Assembly (NCBI RefSeq): GCF_003944795.1
Contig: NZ_RWBG01000005.1
Location: forward strand, 186,001-250,000
From: Mangrovimonas spongiae
GTDB lineage: Bacteria; Bacteroidota; Bacteroidia; Flavobacteriales; Flavobacteriaceae
Direction of reading: 5' to 3'
Length of the DNA: 64,000 nucleotides
Shown here: piece by piece, positions 9,070-18,603 of the stretch
How the letters are laid out: the number at the start of each line of letters is the position of its first letter
Position numbering within the stretch: position 1 is the stretch's first letter
The notes under the pieces: model-generated
The model's input: the letters and a program-made list of their open reading frames with translations, nothing else
Database searches by the model: none
Told to the model about the DNA's origin: nothing
Made by a program: the position numbers and the translations under genes

Positions 9070-9111
9070 GCAAGTATGAAAATGATGATGGTGTAATTGA
9101 ATAAAAGTCAT
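9055..9111 (-). CDS. hisL: histidine operon leader peptide
   Basis: An 18-residue open frame, MTFIQLHHHHFHTCTQAS, with five His residues (7-10 and 12), too short for usual ORF calling. It lies 124 bases upstream of hisG on the same strand and just before an antiterminator/terminator pair, exactly as in attenuators of amino-acid operons (compare E. coli hisL, which has seven His in a row). The sequence is unrelated to hisL apart from the His run. The ATG follows the A-rich stretch AAAGAAAACAA. The function is inferred from composition and position; the symbol is used by analogy. Confidence 0.88.
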   Translation of the reverse strand: MTFIQLHHHHFHTCTQAS

Positions 9112-9129
9112 TTGTTTTCTTTAACCAAA

Positions 9130-9162
9130 CAAAGGTTTCAAAAAATAATTTAGAAATCCAAA
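9130..9162 (-). promoter_or_regulatory. candidate promoter of the histidine leader
   Basis: On the minus strand TTTG (9162-9159), 21 bases, then AACCTTTG (9137-9130), one mismatch from TAnnTTTG. Transcription would start near 9124, about 13 bases before the leader ATG at 9111. A nearby TATTTTTTG is an alternative but has poorer spacing. Confidence 0.35.
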
Positions 9163-9168
9163 TTTTAA

Positions 9169-9984
9169 TTATTGATTTCCTAAAATAATAGGCATACCAG
9201 ATTCTCCAGAACCTATTATAACCACTTTGCTATTAGGAGATTCCGATAGTTTGTTGGTAGCTTCAATACCTTTATCTTGTAAAATTTTATCGGTTAGCGA
9301 TGCACTTAATATTTTATTAGCATCGGCTTTTCCTTTTGCTTCAATACGTTGGCGTTCAGCTTCTTTTCGGGCTTTTTCTAACCTAAACTCATACTCTAAA
9401 GACTCTTGTTCTTGACGTAATTTACGTTCAATCGCATCTTTAATTGTTGGTGGTAAAGTAACATCTCTAACCAAAATCTCATCAATAACAATATGCTGAT
9501 CGTCTACAATTTTTTTAGTTTCTTCAAAAATTTCGGCTTGAATAGCATCACGTTTGCTAGAATATAATTGCTCTGGTGTGTAGCGTCCAACAACACTTCT
9601 TGCTGCAGAACGAATGGTTGGCAAAATAATTCTGTTTAAATAGTCCTCACCAATTTCTTGGTGTAACTTTCCTAAGTTATTAATTTCTGGTTTATACCAC
9701 GTTGAAGCATCTAGTTGAATGTCTAATCCGTTTGAAGAAAGCACTTTCATTTTTTCAAAAATCTCTTGACGGCGTACTTCATAAACATACACTTTATTCC
9801 AAGGGGCTACAATATGAAACCCTTCTCCTAAGGCTGGTTCATCTGTAACAACGCCACCTCCAAATCTTTTGTATAAAACGCCTGCTTCACCAGAATCTAT
9901 GGTGACAGCCGATTTTGAAATAAGAATAACAATAAAAATAAGTAATACCACGAATGGTAATGCAATTTTGGGTAATCTTTCCAT
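9169..9984 (-). CDS. prohibitin-like SPFH-domain membrane protein
   Basis: A 271-residue prohibitin/stomatin superfamily protein. One N-terminal transmembrane helix (about 8-24) is followed by the SPFH domain (about 25-200; IDSGEAGVLYKRFGG, GFHIVAPWNKVYVYEVRRQE) and a charged coiled coil with repeated Glu/Arg/Lys/Ala (about 205-245). Family members form ring oligomers in membranes and often regulate FtsH-type proteases. It starts 12 bases after the vWA gene ends and is probably co-transcribed with it and fabG. No terminator separates it from the his leader promoter region. Confidence 0.92.
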   Translation of the reverse strand: MERLPKIALPFVVLLIFIVILISKSAVTIDSGEAGVLYKRFGGGVVTDEPALGEGFHIVAPWNKVYVYEVRRQEIFEKMKVLSSNGLDIQLDASTWYKPEINNLGKLHQEIGEDYLNRIILPTIRSAARSVVGRYTPEQLYSSKRDAIQAEIFEETKKIVDDQHIVIDEILVRDVTLPPTIKDAIERKLRQEQESLEYEFRLEKARKEAERQRIEAKGKADANKILSASLTDKILQDKGIEATNKLSESPNSKVVIIGSGESGMPIILGNQ

Positions 9985-9996
9985 GTGTTAGTGTTT

Positions 9997-12021
9997 TTAA
10001 ATTAGTCCTTTATATTTTCTGATAAACCATTCTAACGATAAGCAAAAAACAATAAACGCCAAAAGGTATTTCCAATTTATTAAGGGCAATGTTGTTTTTG
10101 TTGTTTTTTGAATGGGTTTAAACCTTTCATCTTTAAGCAAGTTATTAAAAAGTAACTTGTAATTTGATGAGAAAAATAGGTTTCCTTTACTATTAGTTGC
10201 TATTTGGGATAGTTTTGTTACATCTGCATTTAAAAATTGTTGTTCTATGTTGTACGCTAATATTTTAAAACTAGCAGATTTTGATAAGTTTGAATTTGCT
10301 GTTTTAACGGTAAAGTCATAGTCGGCAGGTGGTAAGTTGCTTAAATTAACTTCAAAGTAATTATTTTTTAAAACTAATGGGTATTCAAAAGTTTCTTGCG
10401 TTTTTTTGTTTGTTAAACGGATATGTAACTTCTCTCTGGCATCAAACTCATAGTTTTTATTAAAGTATTGGGCTTTTAAAATAACCTGTGTACTTCCTTC
10501 GTAAAACGAATTATAATCTAATACCAATCTGTCTTTTCGTTTTTTCGAGGCCAAATATTGAATAAGTTTTCCTGTAAAATTGTCAAAAGTATTAAACGAT
10601 GAGGAGTTTAAATAACTTTGCGCTCGCCACTGCCATATATTTTCTCCTAACAATACGGCATTTCGAGCACCATTATTTTCGGTCGTCACTAAAAGTGGCG
10701 ACTCGGTAATTACATTCCCTATTTGCTTGTAAAGAAGGATACTATGATTTTTTTCAAAAGAAATATCGCCAAAAACACCTTTTAATGGTGGAAAGCTTGA
10801 AAAAGCTAAATCCTCTATAATAAAATTTGAATAGCTTGGGTTTAACTGTGCTTGAAATGCTTCGGTTTGATTATTTATATCGTGTTTAAATCCTAAATTT
10901 TCACTATTAAGCAACTGCCAATTGGTCTTAGTTCCTGCAATAATAAAGGTGTTTATAGGTGTTTGTTTTAAAGCATTAATTATGGGCTTAAATTTACTAT
11001 CAGGCTGATATAAAATAGCCAATTGATAGTCGTTAACACGCGCTATAAACTCTCCTGGAGATATTATATCGCATTGGCGTTGTTCGTTGGTTTCTATACT
11101 TTTTTTTATGGCACCAATATCTGGATGAGTTATACTACTTACAATGGCAACTTTGGTCTTTTCGTCTATAACTTCAACAGCGAAATTTTTGGTATTATTT
11201 AAGGTGTTTTTTTCTCCTGTTATGGCATTAACATGTACTTTGTAAGTTTGCACGCCTACTTTATTAGCTGGTAAATAAAATGTAACAACATCAGATGTGT
11301 TTTCTTTTGAAAATGATAAAGGCTTGGTAAAAATAACAGCATCTCCTTGTTTAACAGTTAATGTAGTACTTATGTTTTTTTGCCCGTGATATACTACAAT
11401 AGCTTCCACTGGGAATTTATTCTTTAAATACGCGTATTTATTTGTATTTAATTGTTGAATTTTTAAGTCGCTGTGTGCCGTGGTATCACCTACAACTACA
11501 GGATAAACTACCTGGTTATAGTTTTTAGAAACAAAAGAGTAATCGCTTCCAAAGGTTTGATTTCCATCTGTTACCAGAATTGTTGGCGCTGTTTGATTGG
11601 TATAAATTTGTTGAAGTTGTGTAAAAACATCGCTTATATTCGATTGTTTTTCAGAGAACGTCAGACTGTCACTTTTACTTAAGGTTTTGCCAAAGGTAAA
11701 ATAGTCAATATTAAATTTTCTCGATAAATCTGCTCGTGATTTTACTTCAGATAACAGTTGCTTAACTTCTGTTTCTTGTTTAAAGTAATTAATAGAATTA
11801 GAGTTATCTAAAACAATGGCCAAAGAAGGTTTTTGTATGTAGGTCTGTTTTGTTTCTATTTTTGGGTTTACTAATAAAATAAATATGGCAAACAGACTAA
11901 GAAACCGTAAAAACGTTAAAAAAATATTTTTAGTTTTAGATCTATATTTATACTGAAATAGCGCTAATAATAGCGCTATAACTCCAGATAATATAATATA
12001 TAGTAGGGTTTCTGTATTCAT
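9997..12021 (-). CDS. vWA-type membrane protein (BatA-like architecture)
   Basis: A 674-residue protein with two N-terminal transmembrane helices (about 5-25 and 33-54), a large extracytoplasmic region and one C-terminal helix in LINWKYLLAFIVFCLSLEWF. The first folded domain resembles von Willebrand factor A, with the MIDAS motif DNSNS (DxSxS) near residue 92 and the TILVTDGNQ strand. The middle part looks like Ig-like and ThuA/glutaminase-like folds common in Bacteroidota vWA proteins, but this is only a resemblance. It lies three bases after fabG and 12 before the SPFH gene. Precise function unknown. A second protein with this layout is at 54767-56686. Confidence 0.8.
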   Translation of the reverse strand: MNTETLLYIILSGVIALLLALFQYKYRSKTKNIFLTFLRFLSLFAIFILLVNPKIETKQTYIQKPSLAIVLDNSNSINYFKQETEVKQLLSEVKSRADLSRKFNIDYFTFGKTLSKSDSLTFSEKQSNISDVFTQLQQIYTNQTAPTILVTDGNQTFGSDYSFVSKNYNQVVYPVVVGDTTAHSDLKIQQLNTNKYAYLKNKFPVEAIVVYHGQKNISTTLTVKQGDAVIFTKPLSFSKENTSDVVTFYLPANKVGVQTYKVHVNAITGEKNTLNNTKNFAVEVIDEKTKVAIVSSITHPDIGAIKKSIETNEQRQCDIISPGEFIARVNDYQLAILYQPDSKFKPIINALKQTPINTFIIAGTKTNWQLLNSENLGFKHDINNQTEAFQAQLNPSYSNFIIEDLAFSSFPPLKGVFGDISFEKNHSILLYKQIGNVITESPLLVTTENNGARNAVLLGENIWQWRAQSYLNSSSFNTFDNFTGKLIQYLASKKRKDRLVLDYNSFYEGSTQVILKAQYFNKNYEFDAREKLHIRLTNKKTQETFEYPLVLKNNYFEVNLSNLPPADYDFTVKTANSNLSKSASFKILAYNIEQQFLNADVTKLSQIATNSKGNLFFSSNYKLLFNNLLKDERFKPIQKTTKTTLPLINWKYLLAFIVFCLSLEWFIRKYKGLI

Positions 12022-12024
12022 AAA

Positions 12025-12771
12025 TTATGTTAACATTCCACCATCTACATTTAAGGTTTGTCCTGTAATGTAGGCACTCATATCACTCGCTAAAAATACA
12101 CATGCATTGGCAATATCTTCTGGTGTTCCACCACGTTTTAAAGGAATAGCATCGCGCCAACCTTGAACGGTATCTTCATCTAACTTTGCTGTCATTTCGG
12201 TTTCAATAAAACCGGGTGCAACCACATTACTTCTTATGTTTCTAGACCCTAACTCCAATGCTACAGATTTAGAAAATCCTATTATTCCTGCTTTCGAAGC
12301 AGCATAGTTTGTTTGTCCTGCATTACCTTTAACGCCAACAACTGAGCTCATGTTTATAATAGATCCTTTTCGTTGTTTTAACATGGTGCGTTGTACGGCT
12401 TTTGTCATATTAAAAACCGATTTTAGGTTGACTTCTATTACTTTGTCAAAGTCTTCTTCACTAATACGCATTAACAAATTATCTTTAGTAATTCCTGCAT
12501 TATTAACCAGAATATCAATGCTTCCAAACTCCTTAACAACTTCTGCTGATAGGTCTTGCGATTGCTTAAAATCGGCAGCATTACTTTGGTAACCTTTGGC
12601 TTTAACTCCTAAAGCATTAAGTTCTTTTTCAAGTTCATTTGCAGCTTCAACTGAAGAGCTATAAGTGAAAGCCACATTAGCACCTTGTTGTGCAAAAACT
12701 TGTGCAATCCCTTTACCTATACCGCGACTACCACCAGTTATTATGGCTGTTTTTCCTTCTAATAATTTCAT
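12025..12771 (-). CDS. fabG: 3-oxoacyl-[ACP] reductase FabG
   Basis: A 248-residue short-chain dehydrogenase that reduces 3-oxoacyl-ACP in fatty acid elongation. NADPH-binding TGGSRGIG (residues 12-19), NNAG (90-93) and the catalytic Ser143, Tyr156 and Lys160 (NYAASKAG) are present, with the C-terminal AYITGQTLNVDGGM typical of FabG. It heads a probable three-gene unit with the vWA and SPFH genes; the functional link is unclear. A perfect TATATTTG element lies about 28 bases upstream. Confidence 0.95.
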   Translation of the reverse strand: MKLLEGKTAIITGGSRGIGKGIAQVFAQQGANVAFTYSSSVEAANELEKELNALGVKAKGYQSNAADFKQSQDLSAEVVKEFGSIDILVNNAGITKDNLLMRISEEDFDKVIEVNLKSVFNMTKAVQRTMLKQRKGSIINMSSVVGVKGNAGQTNYAASKAGIIGFSKSVALELGSRNIRSNVVAPGFIETEMTAKLDEDTVQGWRDAIPLKRGGTPEDIANACVFLASDMSAYITGQTLNVDGGMLT

Positions 12772-12798
12772 AGTTTAATTACAATATTAGTTGATGCT

Positions 12799-12806
12799 CA
12801 AATATA
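12799..12806 (-). promoter_or_regulatory. -7 promoter element TATATTTG of fabG
   Basis: The minus strand reads TATATTTG, an exact TAnnTTTG match, 27 bases before the fabG ATG at 12771 and just downstream of the sucD terminator. No good -33 TTG at the expected distance. Confidence 0.5.
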
Positions 12807-12828
12807 CTAATTACAAGTTGTATGAAAT

Positions 12829-12862
12829 AAAAAAAACCTCACAAATTCTTGTGAGGTTTTTT
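12829..12862 (-). terminator. intrinsic terminator after sucD
   Basis: CCTCACAA (12837-12844) pairs with TTGTGAGG (12849-12856) around a 4-base loop, extended by A-T pairs. On the minus strand the stem is followed by a run of about eight T (12836-12829). It separates sucD from fabG. Confidence 0.9.
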
Positions 12863-12881
12863 ATTGAATATTCTTATGTAT

Positions 12882-13754
12882 TTAGCCTAATACTTCGGCT
12901 ACTTTTTTTCCTATTTCGGCAGGAGAGTCTACAACGTGGATACCACATTCGCGCATAATTTTCTTTTTTGCTTGCGCAGTATCGTCACTACCACCTACAA
13001 TGGCACCAGCGTGTCCCATGGTACGTCCAGCAGGAGCCGTTTCACCAGCAATAAACCCTACAACAGGCTTTTTGCTACCACTTTCCTTATACCAGTTAGC
13101 GGCATCGGCTTCTAATTGTCCACCTATTTCACCAATCATAACAACAGCTTCCGTTTCTGGGTCGTTAATTAATAACTCAACCGCTTCTTTAGTTGTTGTT
13201 CCAATAATTGGATCTCCACCAATACCAATGGCAGTTGTAATTCCTAAACCTTGCTTTACAACTTGGTCGGCTGCTTCGTAAGTTAATGTTCCAGATTTAG
13301 ATACGATACCTACTTTTCCTTGTTTAAAAACAAACCCTGGCATGATACCAACTTTTGCTTCTCCTGGAGTGATAACTCCTGGGCAATTTGGGCCAATTAA
13401 TCTACAGTCTTTGTCTTTTATATAATCTGAAGCCTTAATCATATCGGCTACAGGTATTCCTTCGGTAATAGTTATAATAACTTTTATACCAGCATCGGCT
13501 GCTTCCATAATAGCATCACCAGCAAATGCAGGCGGTACAAAAATAATAGTTGTATCTGCTCCAACTTTATCTACAGCTTCTTTTACTGTATTAAAAACTG
13601 GCTTGTCTAGGTGTGTTTGCCCACCTTTTCCTGGTGTTACACCACCAACTACATTGGTTCCATAGTCAATCATTTGACCAGCGTGAAAAGTACCTTCACT
13701 ACCTGTAAATCCTTGAACTATTATTTTTGAATCTTTATTTACTAAAACACTCAT
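12882..13754 (-). CDS. sucD: succinyl-CoA ligase, alpha subunit
   Basis: A 290-residue alpha subunit of the TCA-cycle enzyme that converts succinyl-CoA to succinate with ATP or GTP formation. The CoA-binding Rossmann region ([19 protein letters not shown]), the [13 protein letters not shown] loop and the phosphohistidine His248 in [15 protein letters not shown] are intact. Its partner sucC is not in the window; in many Flavobacteriia the two genes are unlinked. It has its own -7 element and terminator, so it is probably monocistronic. Confidence 0.98.
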   Translation of the reverse strand: MSVLVNKDSKIIVQGFTGSEGTFHAGQMIDYGTNVVGGVTPGKGGQTHLDKPVFNTVKEAVDKVGADTTIIFVPPAFAGDAIMEAADAGIKVIITITEGIPVADMIKASDYIKDKDCRLIGPNCPGVITPGEAKVGIMPGFVFKQGKVGIVSKSGTLTYEAADQVVKQGLGITTAIGIGGDPIIGTTTKEAVELLINDPETEAVVMIGEIGGQLEADAANWYKESGSKKPVVGFIAGETAPAGRTMGHAGAIVGGSDDTAQAKKKIMRECGIHVVDSPAEIGKKVAEVLG

Positions 13755-13787
13755 TTAAATCTGATTTTTATTGTTTTTATAACGAAA

Positions 13788-13795
13788 CAAAAGTA
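13788..13795 (-). promoter_or_regulatory. -7 promoter element TACTTTTG of sucD
   Basis: The minus strand reads TACTTTTG, an exact TAnnTTTG match, 33 bases upstream of the sucD start in the 92-base gap after the LpxD-like gene. No clear -33 element. Confidence 0.5.
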
Positions 13796-13846
13796 AGTTT
13801 TTGCTCTTTATTTATAAAGTATTTTCTTGTTTTATTTTAAAGTTAT

Positions 13847-14791
13847 TTAGGCTTTTTTATCTCTTTTAAGACGCTTAAGTATATTAGGAATTTCTTTTAT
13901 GTAAGCCATTTGTTTAAACATTTCACGGGCTTCAACTGCTGGTGAGCCAAAATAGGTTTTACCTTCATCTGTTGAGTGACCTAATCCAGATTGCGCATAT
14001 AGCACAGTTCCTTCGGCCAAGGTAATACCACTTTTAATGCCAACTTGCCCCCAAATGGTTACGTTATCTTTTACAACAACACAACCGGCTATTCCTGTTT
14101 GCGATGCGATTAAGCACTTTTTACCTATTACAGTATCATGACCTATTTGTATTTGATTATCTAGTTTTGAACCTTCTCCGATAGTTGTATCACCCGTTAC
14201 CCCTTTATCTATAGTACATGCGGCTCCAATATGTACGTCGTTTTCTATAATAACGCGACCTCCAGAAAGGAGTTGATCATAAGCTTCTGGTCTATTTTTA
14301 TAGTAAAAACCACTTGCTCCTAGAACTGTTCCTGCATGAATGATAACATTATCTCCAATAATCGTATCATCGTAAATACTTACATTGGAGTGTATGATAC
14401 AATTATCACCAATAACGACATTATTACCTATAAAGCAATTGGGTTGAATTATTGAATTCTTCCCTATTCTAGCTGTTTCAGAAATAGAAACGTGACTTGC
14501 TTGAAAGGGTTTAAAATGCTGTGTTAGTTTATTAAAATCACGAAAAGGATCGTCACTAATTAATAATGCTTTGCCTTCTGGGCAATCTACATCCTTATTA
14601 ATTAAAACAATTGTTGCTGCTGAATTTAAAGCTTTATCGTAGTATTTTGGATGATCTACAAAAACAATGTCGCCTTCTTCTACAACATGAATTTCGTTCA
14701 TGCCTAATACAGGAAACGTTTTATCTCCAACAAAATCGCAATCTATTAAAGTGGCGATTTCTTGAAGTGTATAGGGTTTAGGAAATTTCAA
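13847..14791 (-). CDS. LpxD-like acyltransferase, second paralogue
   Basis: A 314-residue left-handed beta-helix acyltransferase with hexapeptide repeats (about 100-265), an N-terminal uridine-binding-type domain and a C-terminal helical tail. It resembles LpxD: it keeps His218 in [14 protein letters not shown], equivalent to the general base, but the second conserved His of LpxD (His278 of the paralogue at 17551-18579) is replaced in GQVGIKSGI. Family knowledge suggests UDP-glucosamine-type N-acylation. Whether it acylates the same substrate with another chain or has a different substrate is not known. It lies six bases after efp in the lipid A operon. Confidence 0.82.
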   Translation of the reverse strand: MKFPKPYTLQEIATLIDCDFVGDKTFPVLGMNEIHVVEEGDIVFVDHPKYYDKALNSAATIVLINKDVDCPEGKALLISDDPFRDFNKLTQHFKPFQASHVSISETARIGKNSIIQPNCFIGNNVVIGDNCIIHSNVSIYDDTIIGDNVIIHAGTVLGASGFYYKNRPEAYDQLLSGGRVIIENDVHIGAACTIDKGVTGDTTIGEGSKLDNQIQIGHDTVIGKKCLIASQTGIAGCVVVKDNVTIWGQVGIKSGITLAEGTVLYAQSGLGHSTDEGKTYFGSPAVEAREMFKQMAYIKEIPNILKRLKRDKKA

Positions 14792-14797
14792 AACTGA

Positions 14798-15364
14798 TTA
14801 TTCTTTAATACGTTCTTTGTATGTTCCCTTTTCAGTTTCAATTTTTATTTTGTCACCTTCATTAATAAATAGAGGGACATTAACTTCTGCTCCTGTTTCT
14901 ACTGTTGCCGGTTTTGTTGCATTGGTTGCTGTATTTCCTTTTACTCCAGGCTCGGTGTGGGTTACTTCTAGTATAACACTTGCTGGCATTTCAACAGAAA
15001 GCGGCATGTTGTCTTCGGTATTAATAATAACCGTTACAACTTCGCCTTCTTTTAACAAGTCTGGTCGGTCTAAAGCGGCTTCTAAAAGTCTAATTTGTGT
15101 ATAATCAGCCGTGTTCATAAAATGGAAAAACTCGCCATCGTTGTATAAAAACTGAAATTGATGTGTTTCTACACGTACATCATCTATTTTATGTCCAGCT
15201 GAAAAGGTATTCTCGATAACCTTTCCTGTAGTAACACTTTTAAGTTTTGTTCTTACAAAAGCAGGTCCTTTACCTGGTTTTACGTGTAAAAACTCTACAA
15301 TTTTATAAATATCATGATTGTAACGAATACAAAGTCCGTTTCTAATATCTGATGTATTTGCCAT
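14798..15364 (-). CDS. efp: translation elongation factor P
   Basis: A 188-residue EF-P that relieves ribosome stalling at polyproline. The N-terminal KOW-like domain carries the tip loop VKPGKGPAFVR with the Lys at the normally modified position; the two OB domains follow, ending with VPLFINEGDKIKIETEKGTY. It is embedded between lpxA (3-base gap) and the second lpxD-like gene (6-base gap), so it is co-transcribed with lipid A synthesis. Confidence 0.97.
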   Translation of the reverse strand: MANTSDIRNGLCIRYNHDIYKIVEFLHVKPGKGPAFVRTKLKSVTTGKVIENTFSAGHKIDDVRVETHQFQFLYNDGEFFHFMNTADYTQIRLLEAALDRPDLLKEGEVVTVIINTEDNMPLSVEMPASVILEVTHTEPGVKGNTATNATKPATVETGAEVNVPLFINEGDKIKIETEKGTYKERIKE

Positions 15365-15367
15365 AAA

Positions 15368-16153
15368 TTAATTTGATTTAAAGTATCCTTTCATAATACC
15401 GCGTTGTGAATCTTTGATAAACTGAAGAATTTCATCACGCTCAGGCGTGGCTTCCATTTCAGCTTCAATAATATCGGCTGCTTGGGTATTATTATAATTT
15501 TTTTGATAAAGTATTCTGTATATATCTTGAATTTCTCTAATTTTTTCGGTTGAAAAGCCTCGGCGCCTTAATCCTACAGAGTTAATCCCAACATAAGATA
15601 AGGGTTCACGTGCTGCTTTTACAAACGGTGGTACATCTTTTCTTACTAAAGATCCTCCTGTTACAAACGCATGATTTCCTATAGAGCAAAACTGGTGAAC
15701 TGCTGTCATACCTGCCAAAACAACATAATCGCCAACATTTATATGTCCGGCTAATGTTGAATTATTAGAGAAAATACAATTGTTTCCTACAATACAATCG
15801 TGAGCAATATGGCAATACGCCATGATTAAGCAATTATCGCCAACAACGGTTTTCATTTTATCTGTTGTGCCACGATTAATGGTAACGCATTCTCTTATTG
15901 TTACGTTATCGCCTATTTCTACCGTAGTGTCTTCATCGTTATATTTAAGATCTTGAGGAACAGCTGAAATAACGGCTCCAGGGAAAATATTACAGTTTTT
16001 TCCTATTCTAGCACCTTCCATAATGGTAACATTACTGCCTATCCAAGTTCCTTCACCTATAACAACGTTATTGTGAATTGTAGAAAAAGGTTCTATTACA
16101 ACATTTTTAGCAATCTTTGCTCCTGGGTGAACGTAAGCAAGTGGTTGATTCAT
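15368..16153 (-). CDS. lpxA: UDP-N-acetylglucosamine acyltransferase LpxA
   Basis: A 261-residue left-handed beta-helix enzyme that starts lipid A synthesis by 3-O-acylating UDP-GlcNAc. Hexapeptide repeats span about residues 10-190. The catalytic His is His118 in YCHIAHDCIVGNN (equivalent to E. coli His125), followed by GMTAVHQFCSIGNHA and the C-terminal helices. It starts four bases after the lpxC/fabZ stop. Confidence 0.97.
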   Translation of the reverse strand: MNQPLAYVHPGAKIAKNVVIEPFSTIHNNVVIGEGTWIGSNVTIMEGARIGKNCNIFPGAVISAVPQDLKYNDEDTTVEIGDNVTIRECVTINRGTTDKMKTVVGDNCLIMAYCHIAHDCIVGNNCIFSNNSTLAGHINVGDYVVLAGMTAVHQFCSIGNHAFVTGGSLVRKDVPPFVKAAREPLSYVGINSVGLRRRGFSTEKIREIQDIYRILYQKNYNNTQAADIIEAEMEATPERDEILQFIKDSQRGIMKGYFKSN

Positions 16154-16157
16154 AAGA

Positions 16158-17564
16158 TTATTTTACTTTAGAGATTTGTGCCATCAACTCTGCTTCTGCA
16201 CAAAGTTTACCATTTGCATAAGCATATCCTTGCATATGGCAAATTCCACGGCGTATTGGTGAAATTAAATCACATTTAAAAATTACGGTATCTCCCGGAA
16301 CAACTTTTTGTTTAAACTTAACATTATCTATTTTCATGAAGAATGTTAAGTAGTTTTCTGGGTCTGGCACAGTACTTAATACCAAAATACCACCTGTTTG
16401 AGCCATAGCTTCAACTAAAAGCACGCCTGGCATTACTGGAGCTCCGGGGAAATGTCCTGCAAAAAATGGCTCGTTCATGGTAACATTTTTCATACCAATT
16501 ACGGTAGAATCTGTTAACTCGAAAATTTTATCGATTAATAAAAATGGCTGTCTATGTGGTAACATAGCCATAATTTGCGTAACATCCATTAAAGGCTCTT
16601 TATTTAAATCTACCTTTGGTACATGGTTACGGCGTTCGTTTTTAATTATTTTAGACAGTTTTTTAGCAAATTGTGTATTTATATAGTGTCCTGGTTTATT
16701 TGCTATTACTTTACCTTTTATTCGTGTTCTTATTAACGCTAAATCTCCTAAAACATCAAGAAGTTTATGTCTTGCTGCTTCATTAGGGTGGTGAAGTGTT
16801 AAATTATCTAGAATACCATTAGGTTTAACTGATATAGTATCCTTATTAAATACTTTTTTAAGTTTTTCTATGGTTTCTGGAGAAATTTCTTTGTCTACAT
16901 AAACAATAGCATTATTAAGGTCGCCACCTTTTATTAATCCGTGCTCCAATAACATTTCTATTTCATGTAGAAAGCTAAATGTTCTAGAGTCTGAAATATC
17001 CTCTTTAAAATTTGAAACGTGCTTTAATGTGGCGTTTTGCGTACCTAAAACTTTAGTACCAAAATCTACCATTGTAGTTATTTGATATTCTTCGGCTGGC
17101 ATAACAAGCACTTCGCTACCAGATTCTTCATCGCTGTAAGAAACAACATCTGTAACCACATATTCTTCTCTAAATGCCTCTTGTTCTTCAATCCCTGCTT
17201 TTTCTAAAGCTTCAACAAAAAACTTAGATGAACCATCCATAATTGGAGGCTCGGAAGCGTCTAATTCAATAATAATATTATCGTAATCTAAACCTACTAA
17301 TGCGGCTAAAACATGCTCTGATGTTTGTATTACAACACCATTTTTTTCTAAACATGTGCCACGTTGTGTGTTTGTTACATAATTAGCATCGGCTTCTATT
17401 ATTGGCATGCCTTCCAAATCAACACGTTTAAAAGCAAACCCTGTATTTACTGGTGCTGGTGTGAATGTAAGTGTGACATTTTTACCAGTATGTAACCCAA
17501 CACCCGTTAGCGATACAGGCGTTTTTATAGTTTTTTGTTTTATTTCGGTACTAACTATTGCCAT
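16158..17564 (-). CDS. lpxC/fabZ: bifunctional LpxC deacetylase / FabZ dehydratase
   Basis: A 468-residue fusion found in Bacteroidota. LpxC (about 1-315) performs the committed deacetylation of UDP-3-O-acyl-GlcNAc; its Zn-site region is visible as SEHVLAAL (His84) and [18 protein letters not shown]. FabZ (about 325-468) dehydrates 3-hydroxyacyl-ACP, with [13 protein letters not shown] and the hot-dog helix motif [19 protein letters not shown]. The fusion joins two enzymes that compete for the same hydroxyacyl-ACP pool. Its start overlaps the lpxD stop by 14 bases. Confidence 0.98.
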   Translation of the reverse strand: MAIVSTEIKQKTIKTPVSLTGVGLHTGKNVTLTFTPAPVNTGFAFKRVDLEGMPIIEADANYVTNTQRGTCLEKNGVVIQTSEHVLAALVGLDYDNIIIELDASEPPIMDGSSKFFVEALEKAGIEEQEAFREEYVVTDVVSYSDEESGSEVLVMPAEEYQITTMVDFGTKVLGTQNATLKHVSNFKEDISDSRTFSFLHEIEMLLEHGLIKGGDLNNAIVYVDKEISPETIEKLKKVFNKDTISVKPNGILDNLTLHHPNEAARHKLLDVLGDLALIRTRIKGKVIANKPGHYINTQFAKKLSKIIKNERRNHVPKVDLNKEPLMDVTQIMAMLPHRQPFLLIDKIFELTDSTVIGMKNVTMNEPFFAGHFPGAPVMPGVLLVEAMAQTGGILVLSTVPDPENYLTFFMKIDNVKFKQKVVPGDTVIFKCDLISPIRRGICHMQGYAYANGKLCAEAELMAQISKVK

Positions 17565-18579
17565 TGACTTTCTTTTCTAAATCGTTTATATTTTTTACAA
17601 TTTGTGGTAATTTTTTAAAATATACATAGGACTTATTGTAGTCGCCATAAGTTAACGCAGGTGATCCTTGTAATACTTCGTTATCTTTAATATTTCTACC
17701 AATACCAGATTGGGCTTGAATTTTTACATTGTCACCTATTACAATATGCCCTACAATACCTACTTGTCCACCAATTTGACAGTTCTCGCCAATTTTTGTT
17801 GATCCTGCAATGCCTGTTTGAGCTGCTATTACGGTGTTTTTGCCAATTTCTACGTTGTGTGCTATTTGTATTTGATTGTCTAACTTAACACCACGACGTA
17901 TAACAGTTGATCCTAGGGTGGCACGATCTATTGTTGTTCCTGCTCCAATATCAACATAATCTTCCAGAATAACATTACCTGTTTGTGGTACTTTAGTATA
18001 TTCACCATTTTCATTTGGCGCATATCCAAAACCATCTGCACCAATAATAGCTCCAGAATTAACCACACAGTTGTTTCCTATAATACATTCGGAGTAAATT
18101 TTTGCCCCAGAAAACACTATGGTATGGTCTCCAATAACAGCATTATCTCCTATGTAGCTATTTGGAAATATTTTTACATTATTACCAATTGTTACATTTT
18201 CTCCTATATAAGAAAATGCGCCTATATATATATTGTCTCCTTTTTTTGCTGATTCTGCTATAAAAGAAGGTTGCTCGATACCTTCTTTATTAAGCTTTAC
18301 CATATTGTAATACTCTAATAATTTGGAGAACGCTTTATAAGCATCGTCTACTTTTATTAGTGTGGTATCAATATTGCTTTCTGGTTGAAAAGTTTTGTTA
18401 ACTATGGCTACCGAAGCTTTGGTAGAATATATATATTGTTGGTACTTAGGATTGGCTAAAAAGGTTAAAGAGCCTTTAGTGCCTTCTTCTATTTTAGAAA
18501 GTTTGGAAACTTCAACATCTGGGTTTCCTACAATATCACCTTCTAAAATTCCTGCTATCTGTTGTGCTGTAAATTTCAT
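17551..18579 (-). CDS. lpxD: UDP-3-O-acylglucosamine N-acyltransferase LpxD
   Basis: A 342-residue canonical LpxD, the third step of lipid A synthesis. The N-terminal domain (about 1-100) includes LTFLANPKY; the beta-helix (about 105-300) has His241 in [14 protein letters not shown], the expected general base, and a second conserved His278 in [13 protein letters not shown]. The C-terminal helix is [18 protein letters not shown]. It overlaps lpxC/fabZ by 14 bases and follows the HD hydrolase gene by 24 bases. Confidence 0.97.
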   Translation of the reverse strand: MKFTAQQIAGILEGDIVGNPDVEVSKLSKIEEGTKGSLTFLANPKYQQYIYSTKASVAIVNKTFQPESNIDTTLIKVDDAYKAFSKLLEYYNMVKLNKEGIEQPSFIAESAKKGDNIYIGAFSYIGENVTIGNNVKIFPNSYIGDNAVIGDHTIVFSGAKIYSECIIGNNCVVNSGAIIGADGFGYAPNENGEYTKVPQTGNVILEDYVDIGAGTTIDRATLGSTVIRRGVKLDNQIQIAHNVEIGKNTVIAAQTGIAGSTKIGENCQIGGQVGIVGHIVIGDNVKIQAQSGIGRNIKDNEVLQGSPALTYGDYNKSYVYFKKLPQIVKNINDLEKKVNGNS

Positions 18580-18603
18580 TCTTGCAAAAATATGAAAAAA
18601 CTG

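Noticed and set aside
9055-9111. His-rich leader frame as a cloning or tag artefact
   Set aside because: The four-His run is interrupted by Phe and is preceded and followed by ordinary flavobacterial leader sequence, and the whole attenuator surrounds it. This is natural.
13000-13281. Plus-strand ORF inside sucD
   Set aside because: Antisense shadow of sucD; composition and lack of start signals argue against a gene.
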